DNA from: JAZNOL01 sp045580815
Lineage (GTDB): Bacteria; Bacillota; Clostridia; RUG12999
Assembly: GCA_045580815.1 (NCBI GenBank)
Contig: JAZNOL010000091.1
Span: 1-37,225, forward strand
DNA: 37,225 bases
Direction of reading: 5' to 3'
Every line of letters starts with the position of its first letter. Position 1 is the stretch's first letter. This document shows positions 22,437-30,582 of the stretch, in pieces. Under the pieces are notes generated by a model. It did not search any database. It was given only the letters and a program-made list of their open reading frames with translations, and had not been told where the DNA came from. Made by a program: the position numbers and the translations under genes.

Positions 22437-23945
22437 TTACATTTTTTCAAAATACAAAAGCGTGTCAAGGGGTGCGTCAAATTCAAGAGTTTTGCCGCCG
22501 GGAATTTCTTTGCCGAAAAGGCTCCATTTGCCCTCGGGAAGTTTTACATTCCGGCTTGTTTTTCCTTTTTCAAGCACCGGTGCAACAAGAATTTTGTCCC
22601 CCAGCATAAACTGGTCGTCAATCTTTTCAAATCCCTCTTTAGGGAACTCGTACGCCATATGTCTCATAATCGGCTCACCTGTTTGTGAAGCGTGACGTGC
22701 CAGCGAAACAATATATTCGCCGTATTTCTTGTGCAATGCACCCATTTTTTTGACAATTTCAAAATTCTCCAGTGAAAGCACACGCCAGGGCGCAAGAGAA
22801 AACTGCATCATGGGGCAAAGAGCGTTTGCCTGCACCCAGCGCACATAAAGCTCCTGGTCAAAGCAGGTGTCAAACAGCTCATTAAGCGCACCGCCGCCTA
22901 CCATGTCGGGGCAATGGTAAAAATGCCCGATAAGACCTTGCGTAATCGAATGGGGAATAAGGCAATTAAGCCCGAATCCGTCCCAGGTGTGGGTTTTGTC
23001 CTGCAAACGGAACACAATCGGCTCGCCGCCGCAGTTGTAACCTGCACGAAACTCATGGAATCTGTATTTATATCCCAGGCTGTTAAAAATCTTTGTATGC
23101 TCGGCACAGTTCACCGGGTTTGCCATAAGGTCGTGACTGTCGTAAAAATACATATCTCCGGCATCAAGTTTAAATCCGTCAATGCCGTATTTTTCCATAA
23201 GTCCGTCCAAAGTGTCGGTGTACCATTTAAGGGCATCGGGGTTTGTTAAATCCAGCACCGGGTCAGAACCTGACCACCATGCACGGTAAGCAATTTTGCC
23301 GTCCTGCTGTTTTAAAAGATACCCTTTTTCTTTCAGAATTTCAAAGGATTTTGCTGTATCGCGCACTATCGGTACGGTCCACAGCATCACTTTAAAGCCC
23401 AGTTCGTGAAGCTCGTCAACCATGGCTTTGGGATTGGGAAATGTCTCTTGGTTAAACTCCCAGTCACCCAAAGTCTGATGCCAGCTTGCGTCAATCATCA
23501 GAATACCCGTAGACATGCCTGTTTCAACAATTTTGTGTGCATAATCAAGAATTTTTTCCTGAGTCTGATTTGAGCCAAATTCAATCCAGGTGTTATATTG
23601 CGGAACGTTCAAAAACAGCTCGTCAGGAATTTCGCCCAGCTTATAGTGGTCTTTTGCAATGGCAAGACAAGCACTTTTTAAATTGTCGCCCTCCGACTGC
23701 ACAAGCACGATTTTGCTTTCGCCGTAGGCACGTGCTTCATTTCCCCAGAAGCTGATTTTAAAGGGTTTTTCGCTCCACAGGTACCGCCCTTTTGACGATA
23801 CAAAAACAGGGGCGCATTGGTCGAGACTGTCACGGAATTTATAAATATCAATGTCGTCGCCTTTTTCGGCGCTGTAAGGTGCGTCAATGCCTTTGTTGAC
23901 AACGCCGCCCCACCAATATTCGTTTTCAAGAAGATTAAAATACAT
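22437..23945 (-). CDS. Glycoside hydrolase family 31 (alpha-glucosidase-like)
   Basis: A 502-residue GH31 enzyme. The catalytic nucleophile is D261 in GIDGFKLDAGD and a likely acid/base is D322 in THTWDGFG. Other family segments are MIDASWHQTLGDWEFN, the VMLWTVP strand, DPVLDLTNPDALKWY and ALCPMMQFSLAPWRVLS. The N-terminal beta-domain is short and the C-terminal beta-domain begins at about 430 (DDQFMLGDKILVAPVLEKG). Such enzymes hydrolyse alpha-linked glucosides, xylosides or galactosides; the substrate here is open, and the compact form resembles MYORG-like GH31 members. No signal peptide. A strong AAGGAG lies before the ATG. It is monocistronic, with its own promoter and end hairpin. Confidence 0.9.
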   Translation of the reverse strand: MYFNLLENEYWWGGVVNKGIDAPYSAEKGDDIDIYKFRDSLDQCAPVFVSSKGRYLWSEKPFKISFWGNEARAYGESKIVLVQSEGDNLKSACLAIAKDHYKLGEIPDELFLNVPQYNTWIEFGSNQTQEKILDYAHKIVETGMSTGILMIDASWHQTLGDWEFNQETFPNPKAMVDELHELGFKVMLWTVPIVRDTAKSFEILKEKGYLLKQQDGKIAYRAWWSGSDPVLDLTNPDALKWYTDTLDGLMEKYGIDGFKLDAGDMYFYDSHDLMANPVNCAEHTKIFNSLGYKYRFHEFRAGYNCGGEPIVFRLQDKTHTWDGFGLNCLIPHSITQGLIGHFYHCPDMVGGGALNELFDTCFDQELYVRWVQANALCPMMQFSLAPWRVLSLENFEIVKKMGALHKKYGEYIVSLARHASQTGEPIMRHMAYEFPKEGFEKIDDQFMLGDKILVAPVLEKGKTSRNVKLPEGKWSLFGKEIPGGKTLEFDAPLDTLLYFEKM

Positions 23946-23976
23946 AAAGACTTCTCCTTTACATTTGTTTGATTAT

Positions 23977-24005
23977 ATTATAAAATCAGAAAAAACAAAA
24001 GTCCA
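23977..24005 (-). promoter_or_regulatory. Probable promoter of the GH31 gene
   Basis: On the minus strand TGGACT (24005-24000), a 17-bp spacer and TATAAT (23982-23977). A second overlapping TATAAT lies at 23977-23972. The -35 matches at four of six positions. Confidence 0.5.
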
Positions 24006-24059
24006 TGTAATTATGTTGTATTTTAAAAATATGTGTTTATGTTGTTTTTGTAGCAGTAT

Positions 24060-24239
24060 GGTACGATGCTCAATCGTACCGCATCTGATATAACGGGCAG
24101 AGCATAGCCCTGCCCCTACGGGATTACACAAATTTAAGGCGGTCGTAGGGGCGACCCTGTGTGGTCGCCCGTTTAAGAACCGAAGAGGTTATACAACGGC
24201 GTGCCGAGTCGACACGCCCTACGGGAGTTGTATCATCCC
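24060..24239. repeat. R2 hairpin cluster
   Basis: Four palindromes lie in the 525-bp GH31-citramalate synthase spacer: GGTACGAT/GCTCA/ATCGTACC (24060-24080); GGGCAG...CTGCCC next to CCTACGGG (24095-24122); GGGCGACC...GGTCGCCC with a GTAGG box (24143-24170); and GGCGTG...CACGCC next to CCTACGGG (24199-24225). Orientation varies. The R3 copy 2 follows directly. Confidence 0.75.
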
Positions 24240-24363
24240 AAGCCTCTCCTGTGCAAGGAGCGCGAAGCTCGCACGGTAGTGAATGACAATTCGGGGAATT
24301 GTCAGAGCCGTGCGCGGGCGAACCGCAGTGAGCCGGCACGGCGTATGCCGTGACGGAGAGGTT
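24240..24363. repeat. R3 multi-hairpin repeat, copy 2
   Basis: A 124-bp unit identical to copy 1 (15800-15923) except at two positions: one T to C in the first loop, and one change in the loop of the CACGGC/GCCGTG hairpin. The flanks also resemble those of copy 1 (TATC-TCCCA before, an R2 unit after at about 24364-24401). Confidence 0.88.
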
Positions 24364-24416
24364 GTAATCCGGCGTGCCGGGTCGCATAAGCCCTACGGGG
24401 TATCACATCAAACCAC

Positions 24417-24455
24417 AAAAAACAGCAAAATCAATACGATATACTGATTTTGCTG
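24417..24455 (-). terminator. Intrinsic terminator of the citramalate synthase operon
   Basis: CAGCAAAATCA (24423-24433) pairs with TGATTTTGCTG (24445-24455) over 11 bp. On the minus strand the stem is followed by a T-run (24417-24422). It lies 15 bp past the stop of the last operon gene. Confidence 0.9.
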
Positions 24456-24470
24456 CTTAAATATTCAGAT

Positions 24471-26060
24471 TTAGTCAAGAACGCCTATTTTTCCGCAAAC
24501 GTCTTTTAAAAGTTTATATTCAATAGAATCAATAAGTGCCTGGCGTGATGCCTCAATAACGTCGGAAGAAACTCCCACGGTTATCCAGGAATCCTCACCG
24601 TCCGAGGTTTCTATAAGTACCCTTGTTGTTGCACGTGTTGCCGATTCGCTGTCAAGCACACGAACCTTATAGTCAATAAGCCGCATATCGTCCAGCGACG
24701 GAAAAAACACGTCCAGTGCCTTACGCAATGCGATGTCGATTGCGTGCACAGGTCCGCTGTCCGAATCAGCGGCGGTGATTTCTTCACGGTCGCCAACCAC
24801 CACCTTAACGATTGCCGAGGCACTTCCCTCTTCTTTATGCATACCCTCTTCAAGCATAACCTTGAATTTTGTCACGCTGAAAAACGGTTTGTAAATGCCA
24901 AGCGCCTTGCGGATAACCAAATCAAGCGAGGCGTGTGCCGCTTCAAACTGATAGCCGTCCGCTTCAAGCTCTTTAAGCCGTGAAAGCACTTTTTTAACCT
25001 GCTCGGAGGTTTTGTCAATGCCCGGCACAATTTTTGAAATAAAAGGTAAAACCGCGCTTTTTCCCGCCATTTCGGAAAGCAGAATATTGCGCTCGTTACC
25101 CACAAGCTCCGGGTTAATATGTTCAAAGGATTCGGGATTTTTAAGCACCGCATCAATGTGCATTCCTGCCTTGTGAGAAAATGCACCCTTGCTGACATAA
25201 GGCATTCCCGAAACAGAAATATTTGAAATATCTGCAACGCTACGTGAAATTTCAGTAAGAAGAGACAGATTTTCTTTTGGAATAAGCGTGTAACCGTCTT
25301 TAAGCTGTAGGTTTGCAATTATTGTCGAAAGATTTGCATTGCCGCATCGCTCGCCTATGCCGTTAAGTGTGCCCTGAACATGGGTTGCCCCTGCCTGCAC
25401 GGAAATTACGCTGACCGCAACCGCCATGCCCGAATCGTTGTGGGCATGAATACCTGTCGGCACTTCAAGCTGCGTGGAAACCTCTTTGACAATTGTGTAA
25501 AATTCCAGCGGAAAACCGCCGCCGTTTGTGTCGCAGAGGCACACACAGGAGGCACCTGCTTTTTGTGCAGTTTTGAGCACATCTATTGCATACTGTTTGT
25601 TGTCACGGTAACCGTCAAAAAAGTGTTCTGCATCAAAAATAACCTCAATACCGTTTTGCACAAGATAATTTATGCTGTCAAAAATCATAGCAAGATTTTC
25701 CTGTGCCGTGGTGGACAGCACCTGCTTAACATGAAGGAGCCACGCCTTGCCGAAAATCGAAACGGTCTTTGCACCCGAATCAATCAGTGCCTGCAAATTG
25801 GCATCCTCCGCTGCGTTGGTGTTTGCGTGCCGTGTGCTTCCAAAAGCAACCAGCTTTGAATTTTTAAGCGGATTTTTCTTCATCCTCTCAAAAAATTCAC
25901 GGTCAGTTTTATTGGAAAAGGGGTTGCCTGCTTCAATATAATCAACACCAAGACGGTCAAGATATTTTGCAATTTTCATTTTATCCTCTACGGTGAACGC
26001 AATTTTTTGAGACTGCATTCCGTCACGCAGAGTTGTGTCAAGAGTATAAACCTTTTTCAT
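24471..26060 (-). CDS. cimA: Citramalate synthase
   Basis: A 529-residue member of the isopropylmalate/homocitrate synthase family, of the long citramalate synthase type, condensing pyruvate and acetyl-CoA to (R)-citramalate for isoleucine synthesis. The N-terminal DTTLRDGMQS motif begins the TIM barrel; SIFGKAWLLHV, FDAEHFFDGYRDN, the GIHAHNDSGMAVA metal motif and GTLNGIGERCGNANLS follow. The KGAFSHKAGMHIDAV linker leads to the C-terminal regulatory domain (about 390-529). Citramalate synthases of this class are usually inhibited by isoleucine. It is the last gene of a four-gene minus-strand operon, 29 bp after the phosphoesterase; no other branched-chain genes are adjacent. Confidence 0.93.
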   Translation of the reverse strand: MKKVYTLDTTLRDGMQSQKIAFTVEDKMKIAKYLDRLGVDYIEAGNPFSNKTDREFFERMKKNPLKNSKLVAFGSTRHANTNAAEDANLQALIDSGAKTVSIFGKAWLLHVKQVLSTTAQENLAMIFDSINYLVQNGIEVIFDAEHFFDGYRDNKQYAIDVLKTAQKAGASCVCLCDTNGGGFPLEFYTIVKEVSTQLEVPTGIHAHNDSGMAVAVSVISVQAGATHVQGTLNGIGERCGNANLSTIIANLQLKDGYTLIPKENLSLLTEISRSVADISNISVSGMPYVSKGAFSHKAGMHIDAVLKNPESFEHINPELVGNERNILLSEMAGKSAVLPFISKIVPGIDKTSEQVKKVLSRLKELEADGYQFEAAHASLDLVIRKALGIYKPFFSVTKFKVMLEEGMHKEEGSASAIVKVVVGDREEITAADSDSGPVHAIDIALRKALDVFFPSLDDMRLIDYKVRVLDSESATRATTRVLIETSDGEDSWITVGVSSDVIEASRQALIDSIEYKLLKDVCGKIGVLD

Positions 26061-26089
26061 GGTCTGCTCCTTTTAACAAATATATTATG

Positions 26090-27223
26090 TTATTTTTCAA
26101 TTTTGCCACCGCCGACTTTTTCGCCGTCGCTGTCGGTAAACGACACTTCAATCTCATCTTTTTTAAATTCAATGCCTGCACCTTTAAAATAATAGCAGGT
26201 TTCTTCTTTAAATTCGGGACGTGAGCCCACAACAATCGTACAAGGCTGACCGTAAACGTCCTTTTCGCATCCCGGCTCGTTGATTTCACAGGTGTGAGTG
26301 TGTCCGCAAATCATAAGGTCAGGCTTGATGTTGTCCTTAATCAGCTTTGCCCAGCTTCGGTACATTTCTTCTTCAATATTGAAAATATCCTCTTCAAATC
26401 GCTGTGTGAACGGCACGTGGCACACAATTATACGGTGTTTCACGCCCTCTGCCATGTAATGCTTTTCGGCATTTGCAATAATATCTTCCATATACCGTGT
26501 TTCACGTTTGCGAAAATCGTGACAGCATATTGTGCCACCGTATTCGGGTCCGCCGTCTTCCTTGTCCTCACCGCAGTCAACAACAAGTCCCCACAAACTG
26601 CCAAGACGGAACGAAAAATACGAAGTTCCGTTTTGAGTGGGTGTATGGTCGGCAATGTTTTCGGCAAAAATACCCCTGGTGTCGTGGTTTCCCCGTGAAA
26701 ACACAGTAGGCTTTTCACCGTTTGTGATAAGTGCGGCAATTTCATAAATATTGTCAAAATATTCAATTTTTCCGCTATGATTGGGAACGTCCCCGTTTAA
26801 AATCAAAAAGTCAATGGTTTTGCCAAGATTTTCAAAGGTTTTTGCGGATTTTACGGGACAATCAACAGCGTTATGCGCATCGGAAATATGATATGCCGTG
26901 ATGTTGTCACCGTCACCTACGGGATAAAAATTATAAATGGTTTCAACAACATCTTCAAGCTCAGGGTAGTAAGGCTTGCGGTCAATAATTTTTTTATAGC
27001 AAACGGTATATTTTTTTGATTTGTCAAGCTCTTTTGCAGGCACAGTCATGCGGTGAGTTGTAACCGCAGAACGCAGTATGCCGTTTGAGTCGTCATAATA
27101 GCACTCATCGCCAACCTGCACCCACATAACAGCCGCTGCTTTTACAGGCACCATAATCTGGTATGTATCGCCTACGGCAAAAACCGCAGGGTGAGTTTTA
27201 AAAAGTTCGGGAATTTTTGTCAT
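26090..27223 (-). CDS. Calcineurin-like metallophosphoesterase with N-terminal beta domain
   Basis: A 377-residue protein. Residues 1-105 form a beta-rich domain resembling that of purple-acid-phosphatase-like proteins; the metallophosphoesterase domain follows. The dimetal motifs are complete: HISDAH (D115, H117), LNGDVPNH (D145), RGNHDTRG (N179, H180), CHVPF (H269) and GHTHT (H308, H310). The substrate is unknown; phosphomonoesters, phosphodiesters and nucleotides are all possible. There is no signal peptide, unlike secreted acid phosphatases. It lies 27 bp downstream of the glycerate kinase gene in the same operon. Confidence 0.87.
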   Translation of the reverse strand: MTKIPELFKTHPAVFAVGDTYQIMVPVKAAAVMWVQVGDECYYDDSNGILRSAVTTHRMTVPAKELDKSKKYTVCYKKIIDRKPYYPELEDVVETIYNFYPVGDGDNITAYHISDAHNAVDCPVKSAKTFENLGKTIDFLILNGDVPNHSGKIEYFDNIYEIAALITNGEKPTVFSRGNHDTRGIFAENIADHTPTQNGTSYFSFRLGSLWGLVVDCGEDKEDGGPEYGGTICCHDFRKRETRYMEDIIANAEKHYMAEGVKHRIIVCHVPFTQRFEEDIFNIEEEMYRSWAKLIKDNIKPDLMICGHTHTCEINEPGCEKDVYGQPCTIVVGSRPEFKEETCYYFKGAGIEFKKDEIEVSFTDSDGEKVGGGKIEK

Positions 27224-27250
27224 AAAAATCTCTCCTATATATTAATTATT

Positions 27251-28393
27251 TTAAATATTTGTATCTATTAATTTAAACACCTGGCAGGCAGTATCCTTTA
27301 AATTTTTATATGCGTTGTCGATGTTCATTGCTTCTTCCAAAGTACACGGTTTTCTCAAAATCGGAAAAAACGCATCAATTCCGTGGTCGTTGCAAGTGAC
27401 GGCATCGTCTGTCACACAGCCCGAAAAGGCTATAACCGGTTTGCCGTACTTTTTTGCAAGCTTTGCAACGCCAATGGGCGCTTTGCCCATATAGGACTGA
27501 CCGTCAAGCCGTCCTTCGCCGGTGATTACCAAGTCTGCGTCTTTTATGTGGCTTTCAAGACCGGTTTCTTTCATAACAAGCGCAATTCCCGATTCAAGTG
27601 TAGCATTAAGATAGGACACAAACGCAAATCCCAGTCCGCCTGCCGCACCGGTTCCGGGCAGGTTTTCATCAGCAGAGGGGATAACCGTTTTGGTAAGGCG
27701 GGCATAATTTTCAAGCCACAAATCCATGTTTTTTATCATTTCGGGCGTTGCTCCCTTTTGCGGACCGTAAACCGCGCTACAGCCGTCGTCTCCGCACAGC
27801 ACATTTTTTACATCGCACGCAACACAAAAAGAGCAGTTTTTTAATTCCTTGAGTGCGTTTTTCGTTTTAATTGAAGCGATGCTTTCAAGACCCTTTGCAC
27901 CGGGCAAAACAGGTTTTTGGTTTTTGTCTAAAAACTCAAAACCCAGTGCCTGAAGCATCCCGACACCGCCGTCGTTGGTTGCGCTGCCGCCAATTCCAAT
28001 GACAAATTTGCGACATCCCTTTGATATTGCATCAAGAATCATTTCGCCAACGCCAAAGGTTGTTGTGTTCATGGGATTGCGGTCGCTTTCGCTTATGAGC
28101 GTAATACCTGCCGCTGCAGACATTTCGATAATTGCGGTTTTTGTATGAGGAATAAACCCGTACGTTGCCTCAATCTTCTTGCCAAGAGGATTGCAGACAA
28201 CGGTTTTTACAAATTCTCCGTCTGTGGCAGATATGACAGCATCAACCGTGCCCTCACCACCGTCCGCAATGGGAGATATGATGACACCCGGATTGCCGAA
28301 TACCTCGTTTGCGGCTTCGGCAACGGCTTTTCCTGCTTCAAAGGTCGAAAGACTTCCCTTAAAAGAATCTATGGCAACTACAATTTTTTTCAT
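27251..28393 (-). CDS. Glycerate kinase
   Basis: A 380-residue type-I (GarK/GlxK) glycerate kinase, phosphorylating D-glycerate to 2- or 3-phosphoglycerate. Family segments are the N-terminal VVAIDSFKGSLS, ADGGEGTVDAV, the glycine-rich IGIGGSATNDGGVGMLQALG and the C-terminal ITGEGRLDGQSYMGKAPIGVA. AGGAG lies 8 nt before the ATG. It is 48 bp downstream of an aldo/keto reductase gene, which could in principle supply or consume a C3 aldehyde; the link is inferred from position only. The exact paralogue (garK or glxK) cannot be decided. Confidence 0.94.
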   Translation of the reverse strand: MKKIVVAIDSFKGSLSTFEAGKAVAEAANEVFGNPGVIISPIADGGEGTVDAVISATDGEFVKTVVCNPLGKKIEATYGFIPHTKTAIIEMSAAAGITLISESDRNPMNTTTFGVGEMILDAISKGCRKFVIGIGGSATNDGGVGMLQALGFEFLDKNQKPVLPGAKGLESIASIKTKNALKELKNCSFCVACDVKNVLCGDDGCSAVYGPQKGATPEMIKNMDLWLENYARLTKTVIPSADENLPGTGAAGGLGFAFVSYLNATLESGIALVMKETGLESHIKDADLVITGEGRLDGQSYMGKAPIGVAKLAKKYGKPVIAFSGCVTDDAVTCNDHGIDAFFPILRKPCTLEEAMNIDNAYKNLKDTACQVFKLIDTNI

Positions 28394-28441
28394 TTGGTTT
28401 CTCCTGTATTTTTTATATGGTCATATGCTATGAAAGCGTTT

Positions 28442-29434
28442 TTAAAGAACAATTTTGTCAATTGCTTCAAGCTCTTCTTTGGAAAAATAAAGATTTTTTG
28501 TCATTTTGAGGTTTTCTGTTATCTGCTCGGGTTTTGAAGCTCCAATTAACACGCTGGTGATGCCTTCGCGACAATATACCCAGGAAAGTGCCATTTGCGC
28601 AAGAGTTTGTCCTCTTTTTTTGGCAATTTCATTTAATTTTTCAATTTTTGCAACTGTCTCGGCAGATATTGATTTTTCGTTTAAAAATCTGCCGTCTGTT
28701 TTTACACGGCTGTCATCGGGAATACCATGTAAATATCTGCCGGTAAGCAATCCCTGAGCCAGGGGGCTAAAAATTATCATTCCCTTTTTCTCTTGTTTTG
28801 CAACGTCTAAAATACCGTTTTGCTCAACTGTTCTGTCAAAAATGGAATATCTGTTTTGATTAATTACAAACGGACAGTGCAGGTCTTTAAGAATATCAGA
28901 GGCTTTTTTCATAGTTTCGCCGTCGTAATTTGACAATCCGGCATAAAGTGCTTTTCCGCTTTTTACAATACTGTCAAGCGCCCACATTGTTTCGTAAAGA
29001 GGTGTGTCGGGGTCCATTCTGTGATGATAAAAAATATCAACATAGTCAACATTCATTCGTTTAAGGCTCTGGTCAAGACTTGCCGTCAGGTATTTTTTGC
29101 TGCCAAAATCACCGTACGGACCGGGCCACATATAATATCCCGCCTTTGTGCTGATTATCATTTCGTCACGGTAGCTTTTCATGTGGTCATTAAGTATTTT
29201 GCCGAAATTGGTTTCTGCACTTCCTGCCGCAGGACCGTAATTGTTGGCTAAATCAAAATGAGTTATACCGTTGTCAAATGCGGTAAAACACATTTTGCAC
29301 ATATTCTCATAGTCGGCGTTGTCTCCGAAATTGTGCCAGAGTCCCAACGACACAGCCGGAAGCTTTAATCCGCTTTCTCCACATTTTCTGTATTCTGCAT
29401 TTTCATACCTTTCCGGATTTGCTGTATAACTCAT
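28442..29434 (-). CDS. Aldo/keto reductase (YghZ-like)
   Basis: A 330-residue NADPH-dependent aldo/keto reductase of the YghZ/glyceraldehyde-3-phosphate reductase type. The catalytic tetrad is visible: D61 in THFDLANNYG, Y66, K97 in ISTKAGY and His in the FYHHRMDP segment (137 or 138). SNYD, INQNRYSIFDR, FSPLAQGLLTGRYL and the C-terminal IGASKPEQITENL segment complete the fold. The YGPAAGSAETNFG loop is typical of the YghZ group, which reduces small aldehydes such as methylglyoxal. It heads the minus-strand operon. A cre-like site overlaps its ribosome-site region. Confidence 0.92.
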   Translation of the reverse strand: MSYTANPERYENAEYRKCGESGLKLPAVSLGLWHNFGDNADYENMCKMCFTAFDNGITHFDLANNYGPAAGSAETNFGKILNDHMKSYRDEMIISTKAGYYMWPGPYGDFGSKKYLTASLDQSLKRMNVDYVDIFYHHRMDPDTPLYETMWALDSIVKSGKALYAGLSNYDGETMKKASDILKDLHCPFVINQNRYSIFDRTVEQNGILDVAKQEKKGMIIFSPLAQGLLTGRYLHGIPDDSRVKTDGRFLNEKSISAETVAKIEKLNEIAKKRGQTLAQMALSWVYCREGITSVLIGASKPEQITENLKMTKNLYFSKEELEAIDKIVL

Positions 29435-29438
29435 AATA

Positions 29439-29452
29439 TCACATCGCTTTCA
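29439..29452 (-). promoter_or_regulatory. cre-like site ahead of the aldo/keto reductase
   Basis: On the minus strand TGAAAGCGATGTGA fits the CcpA operator consensus TGWAANCGNTNWCA at all but one position. It lies about 50 nt after the predicted transcription start and next to the ATG, where CcpA could act as a roadblock. It rests on a single site match. Confidence 0.35.
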
Positions 29453-29505
29453 ATAATATTTGATATCTGCCGGCTATGACAGATAAATTCAGATTAATTG
29501 AAATC

Positions 29506-29534
29506 ATTATAACACATTCTTGCAAAAATTGCAA
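29506..29534 (-). promoter_or_regulatory. Sigma-A promoter of the aldo/keto reductase operon
   Basis: On the minus strand TTGCAA (29534-29529), a 17-bp spacer and a perfect TATAAT (29511-29506) preceded by TGT. The predicted start is near 29499. Confidence 0.78.
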
Positions 29535-29542
29535 TAAATTTA

Positions 29543-30397
29543 TTAAAATTCCTGTTTATTAATTGAAGAAAATCCCTCGCCGATGACTTCCGAAACACTG
29601 CACACAAACATAAAGGCTTTTTCATCAACGGATTTGACAATTTCTTTAATTTTAACCGCCTCTTTTGCAGAAACCACCGCAAAAAGCATATTACGGCGTT
29701 TGCCGGTATACATCCCCTCTGCAAAAATCAGCGTACTGCCACGACCGGCTTCGCTGCTTATGCGGTCGGAAATTTTTTTCTGATTTTCGGAAATAATAAA
29801 AACCGCTTTTGAAAAATTAAGTCCCGAGAGAAACAAATCCAGCAGTTTTGAGCAGATTATAAGCGAAATTATGCCGTAAACGGATTTGCCAAGTCCGAAT
29901 ATAAACGCTCCCGACACAATGATAATTGCATCAGTCACAAGCATTATTACCGGCACGGAAATGTGTGAAGCCCTGTGTTTTATTACCGATGCAAGCATAT
30001 CTGTGCCGCCGGTTGTAGTAAAGGTTGACATAACAAGTCCCAGCCCCACGCCCATTGATGCACCGGACAAAACAGCTGTTAAAAACAGGTCGCCGCCAAG
30101 ATTAAAGGGTGGTTTAATGCGGTCAAAAACAAACATGAAAAACGAAGAAAGCATCATTGCAAAAAAAGACCTTGCCACAAATTTAACGCCACGCCAGCGA
30201 GCACTTATAACAAAAAGCGGAATGTTAAGGACAAGGTTTGTTACAAAAAGCGGCAAGCCGGAAATGCGGTTTACAATAATTGCGATGCCCGAAAATCCAC
30301 CGGTAACAAGTCCGGCAGCATCGGCAAACCACACTACGCCTGCGGAAAAAACAAGGCAACCTGCAATAATTAAAAAATACTGTTTTATTTTAAGCAT
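29543..30397 (-). CDS. YitT family membrane protein (DUF161 + DUF2179)
   Basis: A 284-residue protein with about five to six hydrophobic segments (residues 7-190) and a C-terminal DUF2179-like domain (SKAVFIISENQKKISDRI to FMFVCSVSEVIG). The ADAAGLVTGGFSGIAII and STFTTTGGTDMLASVI segments define the family. It is a paralogue of the protein at 3983-4891, but without a neighbouring regulator. Function is not established. AAGGAG precedes the ATG. It lies upstream of the aldo/keto reductase operon, which has its own promoter, and diverges from the ABC transporter genes. Confidence 0.87.
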   Translation of the reverse strand: MLKIKQYFLIIAGCLVFSAGVVWFADAAGLVTGGFSGIAIIVNRISGLPLFVTNLVLNIPLFVISARWRGVKFVARSFFAMMLSSFFMFVFDRIKPPFNLGGDLFLTAVLSGASMGVGLGLVMSTFTTTGGTDMLASVIKHRASHISVPVIMLVTDAIIIVSGAFIFGLGKSVYGIISLIICSKLLDLFLSGLNFSKAVFIISENQKKISDRISSEAGRGSTLIFAEGMYTGKRRNMLFAVVSAKEAVKIKEIVKSVDEKAFMFVCSVSEVIGEGFSSINKQEF

Positions 30398-30479
30398 GAC
30401 AACGCTCCTTTTTGAAATGTACGTTTTTAGTATGCCGCAATTTAAAAATTAAATTTAGCGGTTTTGCTTATATTTTTTG

Positions 30480-30547
30480 TTTTTGCCGGAAATAATACAA
30501 ACGGCAAAAAAAATTACAACGCAGTCTGCACTTCCGCGGCAGGCTGC
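30480..30547. promoter_or_regulatory. Two inverted repeats upstream of the sugar-binding protein
   Basis: TTTTTGCCG (30480-30488) pairs with CGGCAAAAA (30502-30510) around 13 nt, and GCAGTCTGC (30521-30529) pairs with GCAGGCTGC (30539-30547) with one G-T pair. The first is a plausible operator, the second a leader hairpin about 35 nt before the ATG. No convincing promoter hexamers could be placed. Confidence 0.4.
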
Positions 30548-30582
30548 ATGGCAAAATAAAGACGGAAAGAAAGGCAAAGCTT

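Noticed and set aside
30434..30440. A CATACTA on the minus strand upstream of the second yitT gene as a sigma-F/G -10
   Set aside because: No matching -35 (TGAATA-like) lies 17-18 bp upstream, and YitT is not a known spore gene.
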